Assembly (NCBI RefSeq): GCF_900129565.1
Contig: NZ_FQWD01000008.1
Span: 124,001 to 188,000, forward strand
Direction: 5' to 3'
DNA: 64,000 nucleotides
Source of the DNA: Marisediminitalea aggregata
GTDB taxonomy: Bacteria; Pseudomonadota; Gammaproteobacteria; Enterobacterales; Alteromonadaceae
This document shows positions 19,543 to 28,520 of the stretch, in pieces; position 1 is the stretch's first letter; the number at the start of each line of letters is the position of its first letter. The notes below the pieces were generated by a model. It had not been told where the DNA came from. It made no database searches and saw only the letters and a program-made list of their open reading frames with translations. The translations under genes and the position numbers were made by a program.

Positions 19543-22407
19543 ATGTTTAAGCAGTGTATTGTTATTATTTGCGCCCTGGTTGTCAGTGCGGTATCACCCG
19601 TTATGGCTTATGTGTCTTTTTCACCGGACTCTCAGTCATTTGTGGTGGCAGATAAGGCGAGTGGCAAGGTCGCGAGTATTTGGGTCGACTCGAATGCCAG
19701 CCCCGGCATTCTTCTGGCAGCGAAAAACCTGCAGTCTGATATTTACAAGGTAACCGGCCTTACTCCGGTTATTGTCCATGATGCCCAGGCGCTATCCGGG
19801 CAGGTGATCATCATTGGTGAGCGAGGCGCTGCTGCACCTGTCGATCGGTTATTTGCTGACGGTACCCTCAGCATTGAAGAGAATGCCAATCAATGGGAAG
19901 GCTATCAGCTGGCTCACGTACAACACCCATTTGATGGTGTGGAGCAAGCCTGGGTAATCAGTGGGTTTGATCGTAGAGGCGTCATTTACGGCATCTATGA
20001 TTTGTCGGAAAAAATGGGCGTATCACCCTGGTACTGGTGGGCAGATGTGCCAGTCGTGCAGCGTGATGGTGTGTACATTACCGCCGGTTCACAGGTAAGT
20101 GATGCGCCAAAAGTGAAATACCGCGGCATCTTCCTGAATGATGAAGCGCCGGCATTAACCAATTGGACCCACGAAAAATTCGGTGGCTACAACGCGACGT
20201 TTTATCGCCATGTGTTTGAACTTTTGTTGCGTTCAAAAGCTAACTTTTTATGGCCCGCGATGTGGAACAATGCATTTGCCGATGACGATCCGCAGAACAT
20301 GTATCTGGCCCATGAAATGGGCATAGTGATGAGCACATCACACCACGAGCCCATGATGCGAGCCGATAAGGAATGGAATCGTTATGGTAGTGGCCCCTGG
20401 GAGTATTCGACAAACCCAGACAAGCTCTATGAGTTCTGGGTTGAGGGTGCCAAGCGTTATAAAGACAAGGACGCAATTTTTACCATGGGCATGCGAGGAC
20501 AGGCTGATACGCCAATGAGCGAAGGCGAGAATATTGGCCTGTTGGAGCGTATTGTTGCCGACCAGCGGGAAATACTGGCTAAGCACATAGACAAACCAAT
20601 CGATGAGATCCCTCAGGTTTGGGCATTGTACAAAGAAGTGCAGGGCTTTTATGAACGCGGTATGCGTGTACCTGACGATGTAACGTTACTCTGGGCCGAT
20701 GATAACTTCGGCAACGTACGCCGTTTGCCTACCAGCGACGAACTTGGACGACAAGGCGGGGCGGGTGTGTATTATCATTTTGACTATGTCGGCGGGCCGC
20801 GCTCATACCGCTGGATCAATACTGTGCCGTTGGGCAAGGTGTGGGAGCAAATGAATCTGGCCTGGGACTATGGTGCAGACCGTATTTGGATCACTAATGT
20901 AGGCGATCTGAAACCAATGGAGTTACCCATTAGTTTCTTTCTGGCCCAAGCCTGGGATCCTTCGGCGTTTGATGAAACTTCGCCGGCCAGCTTTACTCGT
21001 GAGTGGGTACGTAAACAGTTTAATGGTCAGTACACAGACGAGATTACCCGGTTACTGAATACCTACACATTGCACAACGGCAGAAGAAAACCCGCCGCGA
21101 TTGCGCCCGATACTTACAGTGTGCTGAATTACAACGAAGCCAGTCGGATCAGCGCAGAACTGGCGGACGCAGCTGCGCTGGCAGAGAAAATCCATGCAGA
21201 CATTGACAGTGCCTACCGCGACAGCTTTTTCCAGTTGGTCGGCTACCCGCTGTGGGCTTCACAAACAATGTTTGAGCTGAATCATGCACAGGCGCTTAAT
21301 CGCCTCTATGCAGAACAGGACCGCAGCACCACAAACGAGATGGCGGCAAAAGTAAATGGCTGGTTTGCCCGGGATGAGCAGTTGCGTGATGCTTATCATG
21401 AGTTGAGAGGCGGCAAATGGAATCACATGATGTCGCAACCGCATATCGGGTTTGTACACTGGCGTAATCCTCCTGCAAACCTGCCGCCTGTTGTTCACAC
21501 CAAAGCCTTGGCTACGCCTGCCGTGGCTGATATGGGCGTCTCCGTGGAAGGTAGTCGCTTGTACTGGCCGGCAAACGAAGGGCAGGGTAAACCCCTGACA
21601 TTGCCCACGTTTACCTCTTTTGGCGAGTCATCGCGCACCGTCACCGTGTATAACCGCCAGGGCAAGACGTTTAACTGGAAAGCGAAAACGTCTCACGACT
21701 GGATTCTTGTCGATAAACAAGGCGGCGCGTTAACTGCAGAAGAGCAGGTATCGGTCAGCATTGACTGGCAGAAACTGCCCGCAGGCGAGCACACCGGCAG
21801 CGTATTTGTGTCTGGCACTGGGTGGGGTGGAGCAAGTATTGACGTTGTTGCGGTTAAACCCGACCTGTTACAGAGTCCGCAGCCTGGCGACTTCATTGAA
21901 GGCGACGGTTACATCGCAGCCAATGCCACCAGTGCAACCATTCTGAATGGCGAGGCGGGCGAATGGCGCCGGGTATCGTTGCACGGGCGCACCGGAGCAG
22001 CGATGCGTACGGCTGTCGAACCCCATGCCTTACTGGATACCGGAAACGCACCAGCATTACAATTCCCATTGTATTTTACCTCGAGCGGTGAATTTTCACT
22101 GTCTTTGCAGTTGTCGCCGTCGTTGCCCTTTGACGCGGCAACCGGCATACAATTGGCAATTGCATTGGATGATAAGCTGCTGGGTACAGTGAGTTTACCT
22201 GAACAGTCAGACAAGAAAGCCTGGGAGCAAGGCGTGCTAAATAATGTGAAAACCCTTACTTCAACATTGCCCGTTGCTAAACCCGGACGCTATACCTTAA
22301 CGGTTTACGGTTTGACACCGGGCGCGGTGTTGCAAAAGGTGGTAGTGGATACCGGTGATCTTAAACCCAGCTATCTGGGTCCATTAGAGCGTCGTTATAA
22401 ACTATAA
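19543..22407 (+). CDS. GH115 xylan alpha-1,2-glucuronidase
   Basis: A 954-aa exported enzyme (signal peptide ending SPVMA). It should remove (4-O-methyl)-glucuronic acid from xylan, a debranching step. Family-specific segments are KYRGIFLNDEAPALTNW, SKANFLWPAMWNNAFADD, the following GIVMSTSHHEPMMRA, and DRIWITNVGDLKPMELP. The C-terminal part (about residues 780-950) matches the beta-sandwich GH115 C-terminal domain. ATG at 19543 follows ACGGAGTAAGAC. It is the second gene of the GH43-GH115 operon and ends before a hairpin terminator. Confidence 0.94.
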   Translation: MFKQCIVIICALVVSAVSPVMAYVSFSPDSQSFVVADKASGKVASIWVDSNASPGILLAAKNLQSDIYKVTGLTPVIVHDAQALSGQVIIIGERGAAAPVDRLFADGTLSIEENANQWEGYQLAHVQHPFDGVEQAWVISGFDRRGVIYGIYDLSEKMGVSPWYWWADVPVVQRDGVYITAGSQVSDAPKVKYRGIFLNDEAPALTNWTHEKFGGYNATFYRHVFELLLRSKANFLWPAMWNNAFADDDPQNMYLAHEMGIVMSTSHHEPMMRADKEWNRYGSGPWEYSTNPDKLYEFWVEGAKRYKDKDAIFTMGMRGQADTPMSEGENIGLLERIVADQREILAKHIDKPIDEIPQVWALYKEVQGFYERGMRVPDDVTLLWADDNFGNVRRLPTSDELGRQGGAGVYYHFDYVGGPRSYRWINTVPLGKVWEQMNLAWDYGADRIWITNVGDLKPMELPISFFLAQAWDPSAFDETSPASFTREWVRKQFNGQYTDEITRLLNTYTLHNGRRKPAAIAPDTYSVLNYNEASRISAELADAAALAEKIHADIDSAYRDSFFQLVGYPLWASQTMFELNHAQALNRLYAEQDRSTTNEMAAKVNGWFARDEQLRDAYHELRGGKWNHMMSQPHIGFVHWRNPPANLPPVVHTKALATPAVADMGVSVEGSRLYWPANEGQGKPLTLPTFTSFGESSRTVTVYNRQGKTFNWKAKTSHDWILVDKQGGALTAEEQVSVSIDWQKLPAGEHTGSVFVSGTGWGGASIDVVAVKPDLLQSPQPGDFIEGDGYIAANATSATILNGEAGEWRRVSLHGRTGAAMRTAVEPHALLDTGNAPALQFPLYFTSSGEFSLSLQLSPSLPFDAATGIQLAIALDDKLLGTVSLPEQSDKKAWEQGVLNNVKTLTSTLPVAKPGRYTLTVYGLTPGAVLQKVVVDTGDLKPSYLGPLERRYKL

Positions 22408-22418
22408 GCGCAATCAAG

Positions 22419-22465
22419 GCGGGGGTGAACAGTAGTGGCGCGTTCATCCCCGCGTTGTTGTCTTG
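22419..22465 (+). terminator. Probable terminator after GH115
   Basis: Inverted repeat GCGGGGGTGAAC (22419-22430) and GTTCATCCCCGC (22442-22453), 12-bp arms with one G-T wobble, 11-nt loop, followed by GTTGTTGTCTT. The T tract is interrupted, so efficiency is uncertain. Confidence 0.7.
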
Positions 22466-22475
22466 CCGGGTTTCA

Positions 22476-22640
22476 TTATTTCACAACACTCCATGAAGAT
22501 AAGCTAAGCTTATTTCCAATGATGCTCAGCCAGTAGTTTAGTTTTGTTTGGTTGCGGTAATTGTTTACCAGCTGATGAGCACAGCTGTCTTTAGACTCTG
22601 TCTCACGGTGCTTTATTTCTAAGGTGCTTTCTTTGTTCAT
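22476..22640 (-). CDS. Small hypothetical protein, 54 aa, divergent from LysR gene
   Basis: A short frame starting at ATG 22640 (MNKESTLEIKHRETESKD) and ending at TAA 22476-22478. An AAGGA lies about 10 nt upstream and an AGG directly before the ATG. The product is soluble, hydrophilic in its first half and ends in NKLSLSSWSVVK; no signal peptide, no membrane segment and no family recognised. It is divergent from the LysR-type gene across a 114-bp spacer, an arrangement typical of LysR regulators and their targets. Evidence is the frame plus position only, so it may be spurious. Confidence 0.4.
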   Translation of the reverse strand: MNKESTLEIKHRETESKDSCAHQLVNNYRNQTKLNYWLSIIGNKLSLSSWSVVK

Positions 22641-22754
22641 CCTGCTTATTCCTTGTAAGGGTGACGGTATGAACAGTGTGGCGGTTTGCCCTTTACATCA
22701 CCAACGATCAATCCTAACATCACATATAAGTACAGGTTATGTTATTGGGGTGGC

Positions 22755-23663
22755 ATGGATAAGCGTCTCAGGTGGCTGAACAACCTGCTGTGTTTTGAGG
22801 TAGCGGCGCGGCATCAAAGCTACAGTAAAGCCGCAGAAGAACTGGCGATTTCACAAGCGGCTGTGAGCCAAAAAATGCGTCAGTTAGAAGACTGCCTGAA
22901 CGTAAGGCTATTTACCCGGCAAGCGCGAAATATGGCGCTGACTGCTCAGGGTAAAGTGTTACTGGCGTCTTGTCAGCAAGGTTTTTCCGATATCGTAGAA
23001 GGGCTGAATCAGGTTCAGGAAGCGCCGGTAGAAGGTGCGCTAACCGTCAGTTCTACACAGGCATTTTGCGCCTTGTGGCTGGTTCCGCGTTTAATCGACT
23101 TTTACACCGCACAGTCGCATATTAATATCAACGTGCTGGGCTCAAACCGGGTAGAGGATCTCAACGATGGGAAAATAGATGTCGCTATTCGCTTTAGTAC
23201 CAGCAGTACGCATTTACACAAACCATCACTGGTGGTTGAGCAAATAGGCGACAATCCGGTATTCCCCGTCTGTGCACCGTCTGTTGCGGCCCGGTTATCT
23301 GCAAAGCACCCAAAAGACCTGCTATCTGCAAGACTCTTTAGTCTTGCCCATGAAAATAGAGTGAATTGGGAAACCTGGTTCGAATCTGCCCATGTAAATA
23401 TTCATCAGACTTCATTGAATAAAACCGAGGTTACCTCGAGCGATCTGGCGTTAAGCGCTGTGTTGGCCGGGCATGGCGTGATGCTGGCTTCAGACATTAT
23501 GGTTGGGGAGTACCTGAAGTCCGGGCAACTGTTGGTCCCGGTGGACTTCCCACATCCGGTGAGTTGGAAAGCACACTTGGTTTACCTGAAAAATTCCCCG
23601 AAACACAAACGTATCAAGGTGTTCTGCGACTGGCTGAAAGCGCAGATGCCGTTTGAGCGTTAG
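22755..23663 (+). CDS. LysR-type transcriptional regulator (GcvA-like)
   Basis: A 302-aa regulator. The start chosen is ATG at 22755 (MDKRLRWLNNLLCFEVAA), preceded by GGGGTGGC; 69 nt of open frame upstream lack a better start. Residues about 6-65 are the LysR winged helix-turn-helix (SYSKAAEELAISQAAVSQKMRQLE). The rest is a two-lobe effector-binding domain with DVAIRFSTSS and a late LALSAVLAGHGVMLAS, as in GcvA/AmpR-like members. The target is unknown; the small divergent ORF is one candidate. It ends the first block of xylan genes. Confidence 0.9.
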   Translation: MDKRLRWLNNLLCFEVAARHQSYSKAAEELAISQAAVSQKMRQLEDCLNVRLFTRQARNMALTAQGKVLLASCQQGFSDIVEGLNQVQEAPVEGALTVSSTQAFCALWLVPRLIDFYTAQSHININVLGSNRVEDLNDGKIDVAIRFSTSSTHLHKPSLVVEQIGDNPVFPVCAPSVAARLSAKHPKDLLSARLFSLAHENRVNWETWFESAHVNIHQTSLNKTEVTSSDLALSAVLAGHGVMLASDIMVGEYLKSGQLLVPVDFPHPVSWKAHLVYLKNSPKHKRIKVFCDWLKAQMPFER

Positions 23664-23782
23664 GGTGCAGAGAAGTCTTAGCTCTAATGATTTGAGCTGT
23701 AATTAGCTGATTACAGATTGGCGCTGTTTGGCAGGTGCCTTACGTGGTTAGGTGAATATATAAAGGGTTTAGGAGCAGAGAA

Positions 23783-24406
23783 TTAGCGTAGTATTCGAAT
23801 TTTATCTTTTTGCCACCTGAGCAAAATATTCGTTCGAAACCAGCCAGGCTTGACCAAATCATATTCCTTCTCTTTAACATCAAGAAAGCCATTTGGATTT
23901 ATTTCTGCGATTGGCACAAGCAAATCGGTATTATCGAAAAAATAAACACGGTGACATTGTGAAGCCATATTGAACAGGTTCGATAAACTGCGGTTATATC
24001 TTGAGCGAATTTTCTCATCAGGCACAGGGTGACCACCTAATTGTACACGCTCATCAACGCGATCGACGTTAATTTCCGGATCAGCAATGCAAACATAGTA
24101 AAGGTAAGATTTAAATCCAAGAGCATTAGCTTCCATAATGTACTCTAAATGACTCTGGTGGCTCATAACAGATTCATAGCTATGGGATACTTTTTTGGAT
24201 AGCCACATTTTCCGTTGGCCTGTGGCTATAGTCTGAGCAAGTTTCGATCTTTTTAGCGGATCAGGTTCATATTCGAGAAGTGTTAATTCAATCTCATCAG
24301 GATTGACATATTGGCCCAAAGGAACATCATATTTGTCTCTCAACTCGTTAGTTAACGTTGTTTTCCCTGAGCCATTAGGGCCAGCAATCAACCTTAACCT
24401 TGGCAT
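23783..24406 (-). CDS. Zeta-toxin-like P-loop ATPase/kinase
   Basis: A 207-aa protein with a Walker A motif GPNGSGKTT at residues 9-17, an NPDEIE segment (about 36-41) matching the zeta-toxin NADEI position, and later SYESVMSH and RVDERVQLGGHPVP segments. Zeta toxins phosphorylate UDP-N-acetylglucosamine in some systems; chromosomal relatives are often annotated as AAA or zeta-toxin domain proteins with unproven activity. The gene overlaps the upstream small gene by 13 bp, typical of toxin-antitoxin pairs. Base composition is more AT-rich than the CAZyme genes on each side, which suggests acquisition. Confidence 0.8.
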   Translation of the reverse strand: MPRLRLIAGPNGSGKTTLTNELRDKYDVPLGQYVNPDEIELTLLEYEPDPLKRSKLAQTIATGQRKMWLSKKVSHSYESVMSHQSHLEYIMEANALGFKSYLYYVCIADPEINVDRVDERVQLGGHPVPDEKIRSRYNRSLSNLFNMASQCHRVYFFDNTDLLVPIAEINPNGFLDVKEKEYDLVKPGWFRTNILLRWQKDKIRILR

Positions 24407-24648
24407 AAATCTGATTCGAGTGGAGGAAAATTATCTATGTCATTTCTTTCACGAATCAGTTGTTCTGAGCCATCGGGATTTCGCTTAAAAATTTTGCCAT
24501 TTTTCGCATAGGTGTAACTTACGCCGCGAAGCGAAGCTTGTTTTCGCGCAGTTCGAGATGCGTTTAGACCAATTTTGGTCAACGTAACAAAGTCGTTCAA
24601 TGGATCTTGCCGTTTTACTACAGACACTTTCTTTACTGATTTGGTCAT
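24394..24648 (-). CDS. Putative antitoxin-like small protein paired with zeta-like gene
   Basis: An 84-aa protein from ATG at 24648 (MTKSVKKVSVVKRQDP), with TTGGAGATAACT upstream; the frame extends four codons further to 24660 without a better SD. It is basic in the first half and acidic at the end (NDIDNFPPLESDL), with a central ARKQASLRGVSYTYAKNGK segment. Small genes with a similar KNGKI motif often precede zeta-type ATPase genes. No DNA-binding motif is evident. The antitoxin role is inferred from the overlap and order. Confidence 0.6.
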   Translation of the reverse strand: MTKSVKKVSVVKRQDPLNDFVTLTKIGLNASRTARKQASLRGVSYTYAKNGKIFKRNPDGSEQLIRERNDIDNFPPLESDLCQG

Positions 24649-24860
24649 AGTTATCTCCAATTTCAGGTAAAATCATTGTATCCAGCAAACATTATAGTGG
24701 CAAGTTGAAGGTGGGTTGAGAAAATACAGGGATTAGTTAACTGCTGTTTGCACTACACATCAGTATGCAGTTCGTTGCAATGATGAAGTTGAATTAATGA
24801 TGTGTGATTATTGAATTACCAAACCCGATATAGGTTATCGTTTGAGCGAGAGGTCAAGGA

Positions 24861-25658
24861 ATGAATGCAATTGATGAATTAACTATTAGATACAATCTTT
24901 CGAAGGGTTTAATTGACTTTGATAGATTAAATCAGGATTTGACTGATCGTGAAATTTCTTGTGCCTTTGGTGGATTGGACTACGATACTTACAGGGTATT
25001 CATCTACTCAATTGCGCTTGGAAAGGCACCTGACAATTCATTGCTCACCCGCTTAAACGATGCGACGCAGCATGTAGTAAGGATTTATCCGGAGCTAACA
25101 AAATGCTACACCTCCTCGGTGATTTTTCGTAATTTACTGATGCTCGGAGAATATGAATCTATCAATGCGTCGGCACGTGACTTATTGGATTCTTATAGAG
25201 CCTGGAAAGGCTACGGAGGCGCGCCGCTAGGCGCGAGTGTGGTGGCCGCTGCTTTACTGTTAGGCGAGCCACTCGCCCCCTTTTATTTACCGGCGTTAGT
25301 AAAACGTAAAGTTGTGCACAAAGATTTAATACCGCTGATTGAGGAGGTTGAAGTTGGCTTTGTCAATTCAGATAAAGTGCACATTGCTAGCACTATCGAT
25401 AAAATATTGTTGCTCCATGTTAAATCCATCCGAAAGATCGATAGAGGTACGTACCCGGAGCAAATCGATATATTTAGCGTCTTCGGACGATTAATTGCCG
25501 AAGTTGCCGCATTGAGAGGGTTCGATATCTTCGATTTGCTCAAGGAGCGTTGGCAACTATTAAAAATAAGAATCATGTATCCACCAGAAGACTTGTCTAT
25601 CCCGGCTGATACCAAATTGCCGATTACCGTCGATTTACTGACTGCATGTATTAAGTAA
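24861..25658 (+). CDS. Hypothetical protein, 265 aa
   Basis: Not recognised. The product is soluble, mostly helical in appearance, with no signal peptide. Features seen are a DLTDREISCAFGGLDYDTY segment, a small-residue stretch APLGASVVAAALLLGEP, and an acidic-hydrophobic tail. ATG at 24861 has only GAGGTCAAGGA upstream, which is an acceptable SD. Its codons are AT-richer than the neighbouring CAZyme genes, and it lies beside the zeta-like pair between two sections of the sugar locus, so it is probably part of an inserted segment. Confidence 0.7.
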   Translation: MNAIDELTIRYNLSKGLIDFDRLNQDLTDREISCAFGGLDYDTYRVFIYSIALGKAPDNSLLTRLNDATQHVVRIYPELTKCYTSSVIFRNLLMLGEYESINASARDLLDSYRAWKGYGGAPLGASVVAAALLLGEPLAPFYLPALVKRKVVHKDLIPLIEEVEVGFVNSDKVHIASTIDKILLLHVKSIRKIDRGTYPEQIDIFSVFGRLIAEVAALRGFDIFDLLKERWQLLKIRIMYPPEDLSIPADTKLPITVDLLTACIK

Positions 25659-25806
25659 ATTTTGTGAGGTATGTCGTTGAAACAGAGTGTCTGACAAATT
25701 TCTATGCGAATTGTTATAAGTACCCGGGAAGAGTGTTAAAGAGTCTCTTGAATTTGTAAAGGGCGCAGGACTAAAAGTGAAATACAGTTGTGTGTGGTTC
25801 ATAAAA

Positions 25807-25836
25807 ATAGCCTGCCAACAGGACGTGGCAGGCTAT
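25807..25836 (-). terminator. Rho-independent terminator after GH5
   Basis: Perfect 11-bp arms ATAGCCTGCCA / TGGCAGGCTAT with an 8-nt loop, followed on the minus strand by TTTTATG (the last T of the arm extends the run). It shares the AGCCTGCC core with the xylA terminator. Confidence 0.85.
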
Positions 25837-25840
25837 GTCC

Positions 25841-25862
25841 GGTAACCCGCAGGCGGGTTACC
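25841..25862 (-). terminator. Second hairpin after GH5
   Basis: Perfect 10-bp arms GGTAACCCGC / GCGGGTTACC with a 2-nt loop, 15 bp past the GH5 stop and just before the 25807-25836 terminator. It has no T-run of its own and probably protects or reinforces the 3' end. Confidence 0.6.
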
Positions 25863-25877
25863 CTTCCCAAACTGGTA

Positions 25878-27140
25878 TTACGGGGCGGCTTGTTCACCGG
25901 CTAACAGCGCATCCAGGGTTTGTTGGTCGAAAACGGTATTCTGCTGACGGTTGAAGATACCTGAGTTCAGGGCGTCAAGACTGCCGTTGTCCCAATAAAA
26001 GGGTAGCAGGCCGTTACGCAGCGCCGCTTCAACTACGTACTGATGGTAATAGGCCCGACTGTCTAAATGACGTTGGAGATCGTCACCGGTCAGGTTGGTG
26101 CGTCGCATGGCCGAAAATTCCCCCAGAATAACCGGAATGCCCATATCAACAAACTGCACTTTCATTAACGCAAACTGCTCTTCCAACAGTGTTTCGTCAC
26201 CAAATGTCGCGTTGCGTTCAGGTTGAGTATCTGAATGATAAGCCTCGCCCCAGAAGTAAAATTGAGCCCCCCAGCTTTCGTCTTCACGCATTAAGGTGAA
26301 CTGATAGGGCGTGTAAAAGTGGACTTCTGCCATCAGGCGATTGGTAATGGTATCGACCGGCATATGGGTCCAGAGATCGTTCGTTTTTTCAATATCGGTA
26401 GTGGGCCCCTGGACCACTAAGGTTCGGTAGGCATTCTTACCACCGGTTTCGCGCACCGCGTCGACAAAGGTCTGATGGTATGTCAGTAACACTTCCATTT
26501 GTTCAGCATCTTCAACGGCGGGTTCGTTAGCGCTGGCAAACAGGAGTTTTTGGTCGAAGTCGCGAAGCTTAGTCGCAATTTGCTGCCAGAATGCGCGTTG
26601 TTTGGCATTCACATTGTCCTGTTGTTCAGTGGTGACGTTATTTTCCAGCCAACCGCCATCCCAGTGAATGTTTACCAGTACATAGAGATTTTCATCGATA
26701 CACATTTGCACGACCTCATGCACGCGGTCTAACCAGGCGTCGTCTATTTTTGCGCTGTCCTGATCGGCGTATTGATCCCACGCCAGAGGAATGCGAATGG
26801 CATTAAAACCACTGTTTTTGATCAGCTTAATGAGCGCAGCAGAGACTTCCGGGTTTCCCCAGGCCGTTTCACCACCGGTGGCCTCCATGGTGTTACCAAT
26901 GTTCCAGCCCAGTCTGATATCAGCGGCAATTTGCTGAGCATCTTTTTCCATGCCCGTCATATCGGCAGGCTGTGGTGTGGTGTTGTAGTCCGGATACAAG
27001 GTATCTGGCGTGCCGCCGTTGCCAGGATTGGACGGAGCCGGCGTATTAGGCGTAGGAGGCGTTTGCGTACTTGCGCCACCGCCGCCGCAGGCAAACAGGA
27101 ACAGGGTGATAAGTAGCACAATACCGCTGCGATATGTCAT
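25878..27140 (-). CDS. GH5 glycoside hydrolase (subfamily 4-like), lipoprotein
   Basis: A 420-aa exported enzyme. It has a type II signal (MTYRSGIVLLITLFLFACGG) with lipobox LFAC, then a Gly/Pro/Thr-rich linker to about residue 50. The (beta/alpha)8 domain opens with LGWNIGNTMEATGGETAWG and NAIRIPLAWDQY. Catalytic acid/base is E206 in ASANEPAVED and nucleophile E341 in ILGEFSAMRR. The WDNG segment near the C-terminus supports a GH5_4-like assignment, a subfamily with endoglucanase, xyloglucanase, lichenase or xylanase activities. The lipid anchor suggests an outer-membrane or cell-surface position. It lies 168 bp downstream of the AraC gene. Confidence 0.92.
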   Translation of the reverse strand: MTYRSGIVLLITLFLFACGGGGASTQTPPTPNTPAPSNPGNGGTPDTLYPDYNTTPQPADMTGMEKDAQQIAADIRLGWNIGNTMEATGGETAWGNPEVSAALIKLIKNSGFNAIRIPLAWDQYADQDSAKIDDAWLDRVHEVVQMCIDENLYVLVNIHWDGGWLENNVTTEQQDNVNAKQRAFWQQIATKLRDFDQKLLFASANEPAVEDAEQMEVLLTYHQTFVDAVRETGGKNAYRTLVVQGPTTDIEKTNDLWTHMPVDTITNRLMAEVHFYTPYQFTLMREDESWGAQFYFWGEAYHSDTQPERNATFGDETLLEEQFALMKVQFVDMGIPVILGEFSAMRRTNLTGDDLQRHLDSRAYYHQYVVEAALRNGLLPFYWDNGSLDALNSGIFNRQQNTVFDQQTLDALLAGEQAAP

Positions 27141-27308
27141 GGAACAGGCCTCTGATTATTGTTTTGGCGAGTTGTGTTTCGTGTTTTTATGTCAACTCAC
27201 TTGTTGGTATGAGGATGTCAGGGTACTCAATGTTATTGTTTTAACATACACGTAGCTCACTGTATTTATTGTGATTTGCAAAAATTGTTAGTTTATTTGC
27301 GATTAGTG

Positions 27309-28493
27309 TTAGTGGCTGTTCTGTTCGCTTTTGGGAGAGCTGGCTTTATCGAAGTGTTGTTTAAAGGATTTCGGTGTGCAGCCGTATTCCTCTTTAAACA
27401 GTTTGTTGAAGTACGAGATATTTTTATAGCCAACGGCGTAGGCAATATCAGCGATATTACCGTTGTCGGTAATTGAAAGTAAGCGACTGGCTTCGGCTAA
27501 GCGAAGCTTATTCAGGTACCCCGTAAACGTAAGACCAAGTTCAGCTTTCAACAGCTCATTCATTTTGGTGCGATTGATACCGAGGGCATTGACGGCCATG
27601 TCAACGTTGAGTTCCGGATTTGAGAAGTGTTCAGCCAGATAACGGATAATTGAATCACTGGGGCTATTGCGGTGAGGGGCTAACGAGAGTTGCTGATAAG
27701 CAACCAACGGGCGCTCGCTTAAGATTTTGTGTTGTAACCCCGACACCAACGCGTGGCCATGGGCACGCACAAACCAAACGATATAGCCAAGCCAAAGTAG
27801 TATCAACAGGCCTGCTGTAAGGTACAACGTTTGCCAATCCTCACCGCGCAGAGTCAGGGAATTTACCTGTACCCGAATCGTTTCGTTGAGCGGGCTTTGT
27901 GCCGTGGTGCCGAGTTGAATTTTCGCGACCTGCTCCAGTGAATATCCGTTGTCGGCAAGATTCAGGTTAAACATATGGAGCCACCACGCCGGCAGGGTCA
28001 TATCGGTAAGGTCCAGAGTAACGGGTTGCCATTGGCTACTGCAGTTAAAATAGCTATGGGGGGCCCGGTAAGTCAGATAGTTATGAGGCTGGGTAATGAC
28101 CGAATCTACCGTGTACACAAGCATCGTCAGTACAGTGTTGGTGGAGCACTTTATTTGAAAGGTGATGTGTTGATAGGCGCTGAGATCACGGTGTATACGC
28201 TGGTTGTTGGCATCGTGAAAAACCATGGATACGGCAGTATACGGGCGTTCTATCGTCTCGGTTAAGCGCAATTCAGCATCCAGTAAAAAGCTGTCGTCAC
28301 TGAGGAAAGCGGTTGAGCTGCCGCCATCATACTGGTCGGTATCCGTTTCACTGAACCAACCATAGGTGCTTGCTTGTCGAGGCATGAGCGGACTGCTCAG
28401 AAACGTCTGGTCGAGAGCAATCAGAACCAGAACAATACTGGTAACAAGTAATATAAGCAGGCCGTAGAGAGCCCGCTTATAAAAACCGATCAT
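27309..28493 (-). CDS. Membrane-anchored AraC-family regulator with periplasmic sensor
   Basis: A 394-aa protein with an unusual layout. A first membrane helix at about residues 8-27 (LYGLLILLVTSIVLVLIAL) precedes a periplasmic domain of about 190 residues. The second helix is at about 223-243 (LYLTAGLLILLWLGYIVWF). A cytoplasmic C-terminal AraC-type double helix-turn-helix spans about residues 285-385 (VDMAVNALGINRTKMNELL, then IADIAYAVGYKNISYFNKLF). The periplasmic part has an RDLSAYQHITFQIKC stretch reminiscent of CIA30/carbohydrate-binding beta-sandwiches. It likely senses a periplasmic glycan and activates the GH2-AraC-GH5 block. It follows GH2 by 27 bp in an operon. Confidence 0.87.
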   Translation of the reverse strand: MIGFYKRALYGLLILLVTSIVLVLIALDQTFLSSPLMPRQASTYGWFSETDTDQYDGGSSTAFLSDDSFLLDAELRLTETIERPYTAVSMVFHDANNQRIHRDLSAYQHITFQIKCSTNTVLTMLVYTVDSVITQPHNYLTYRAPHSYFNCSSQWQPVTLDLTDMTLPAWWLHMFNLNLADNGYSLEQVAKIQLGTTAQSPLNETIRVQVNSLTLRGEDWQTLYLTAGLLILLWLGYIVWFVRAHGHALVSGLQHKILSERPLVAYQQLSLAPHRNSPSDSIIRYLAEHFSNPELNVDMAVNALGINRTKMNELLKAELGLTFTGYLNKLRLAEASRLLSITDNGNIADIAYAVGYKNISYFNKLFKEEYGCTPKSFKQHFDKASSPKSEQNSH

Positions 28494-28520
28494 TGTGGCT
28501 GCCTCTGTTTCATATGCAGG

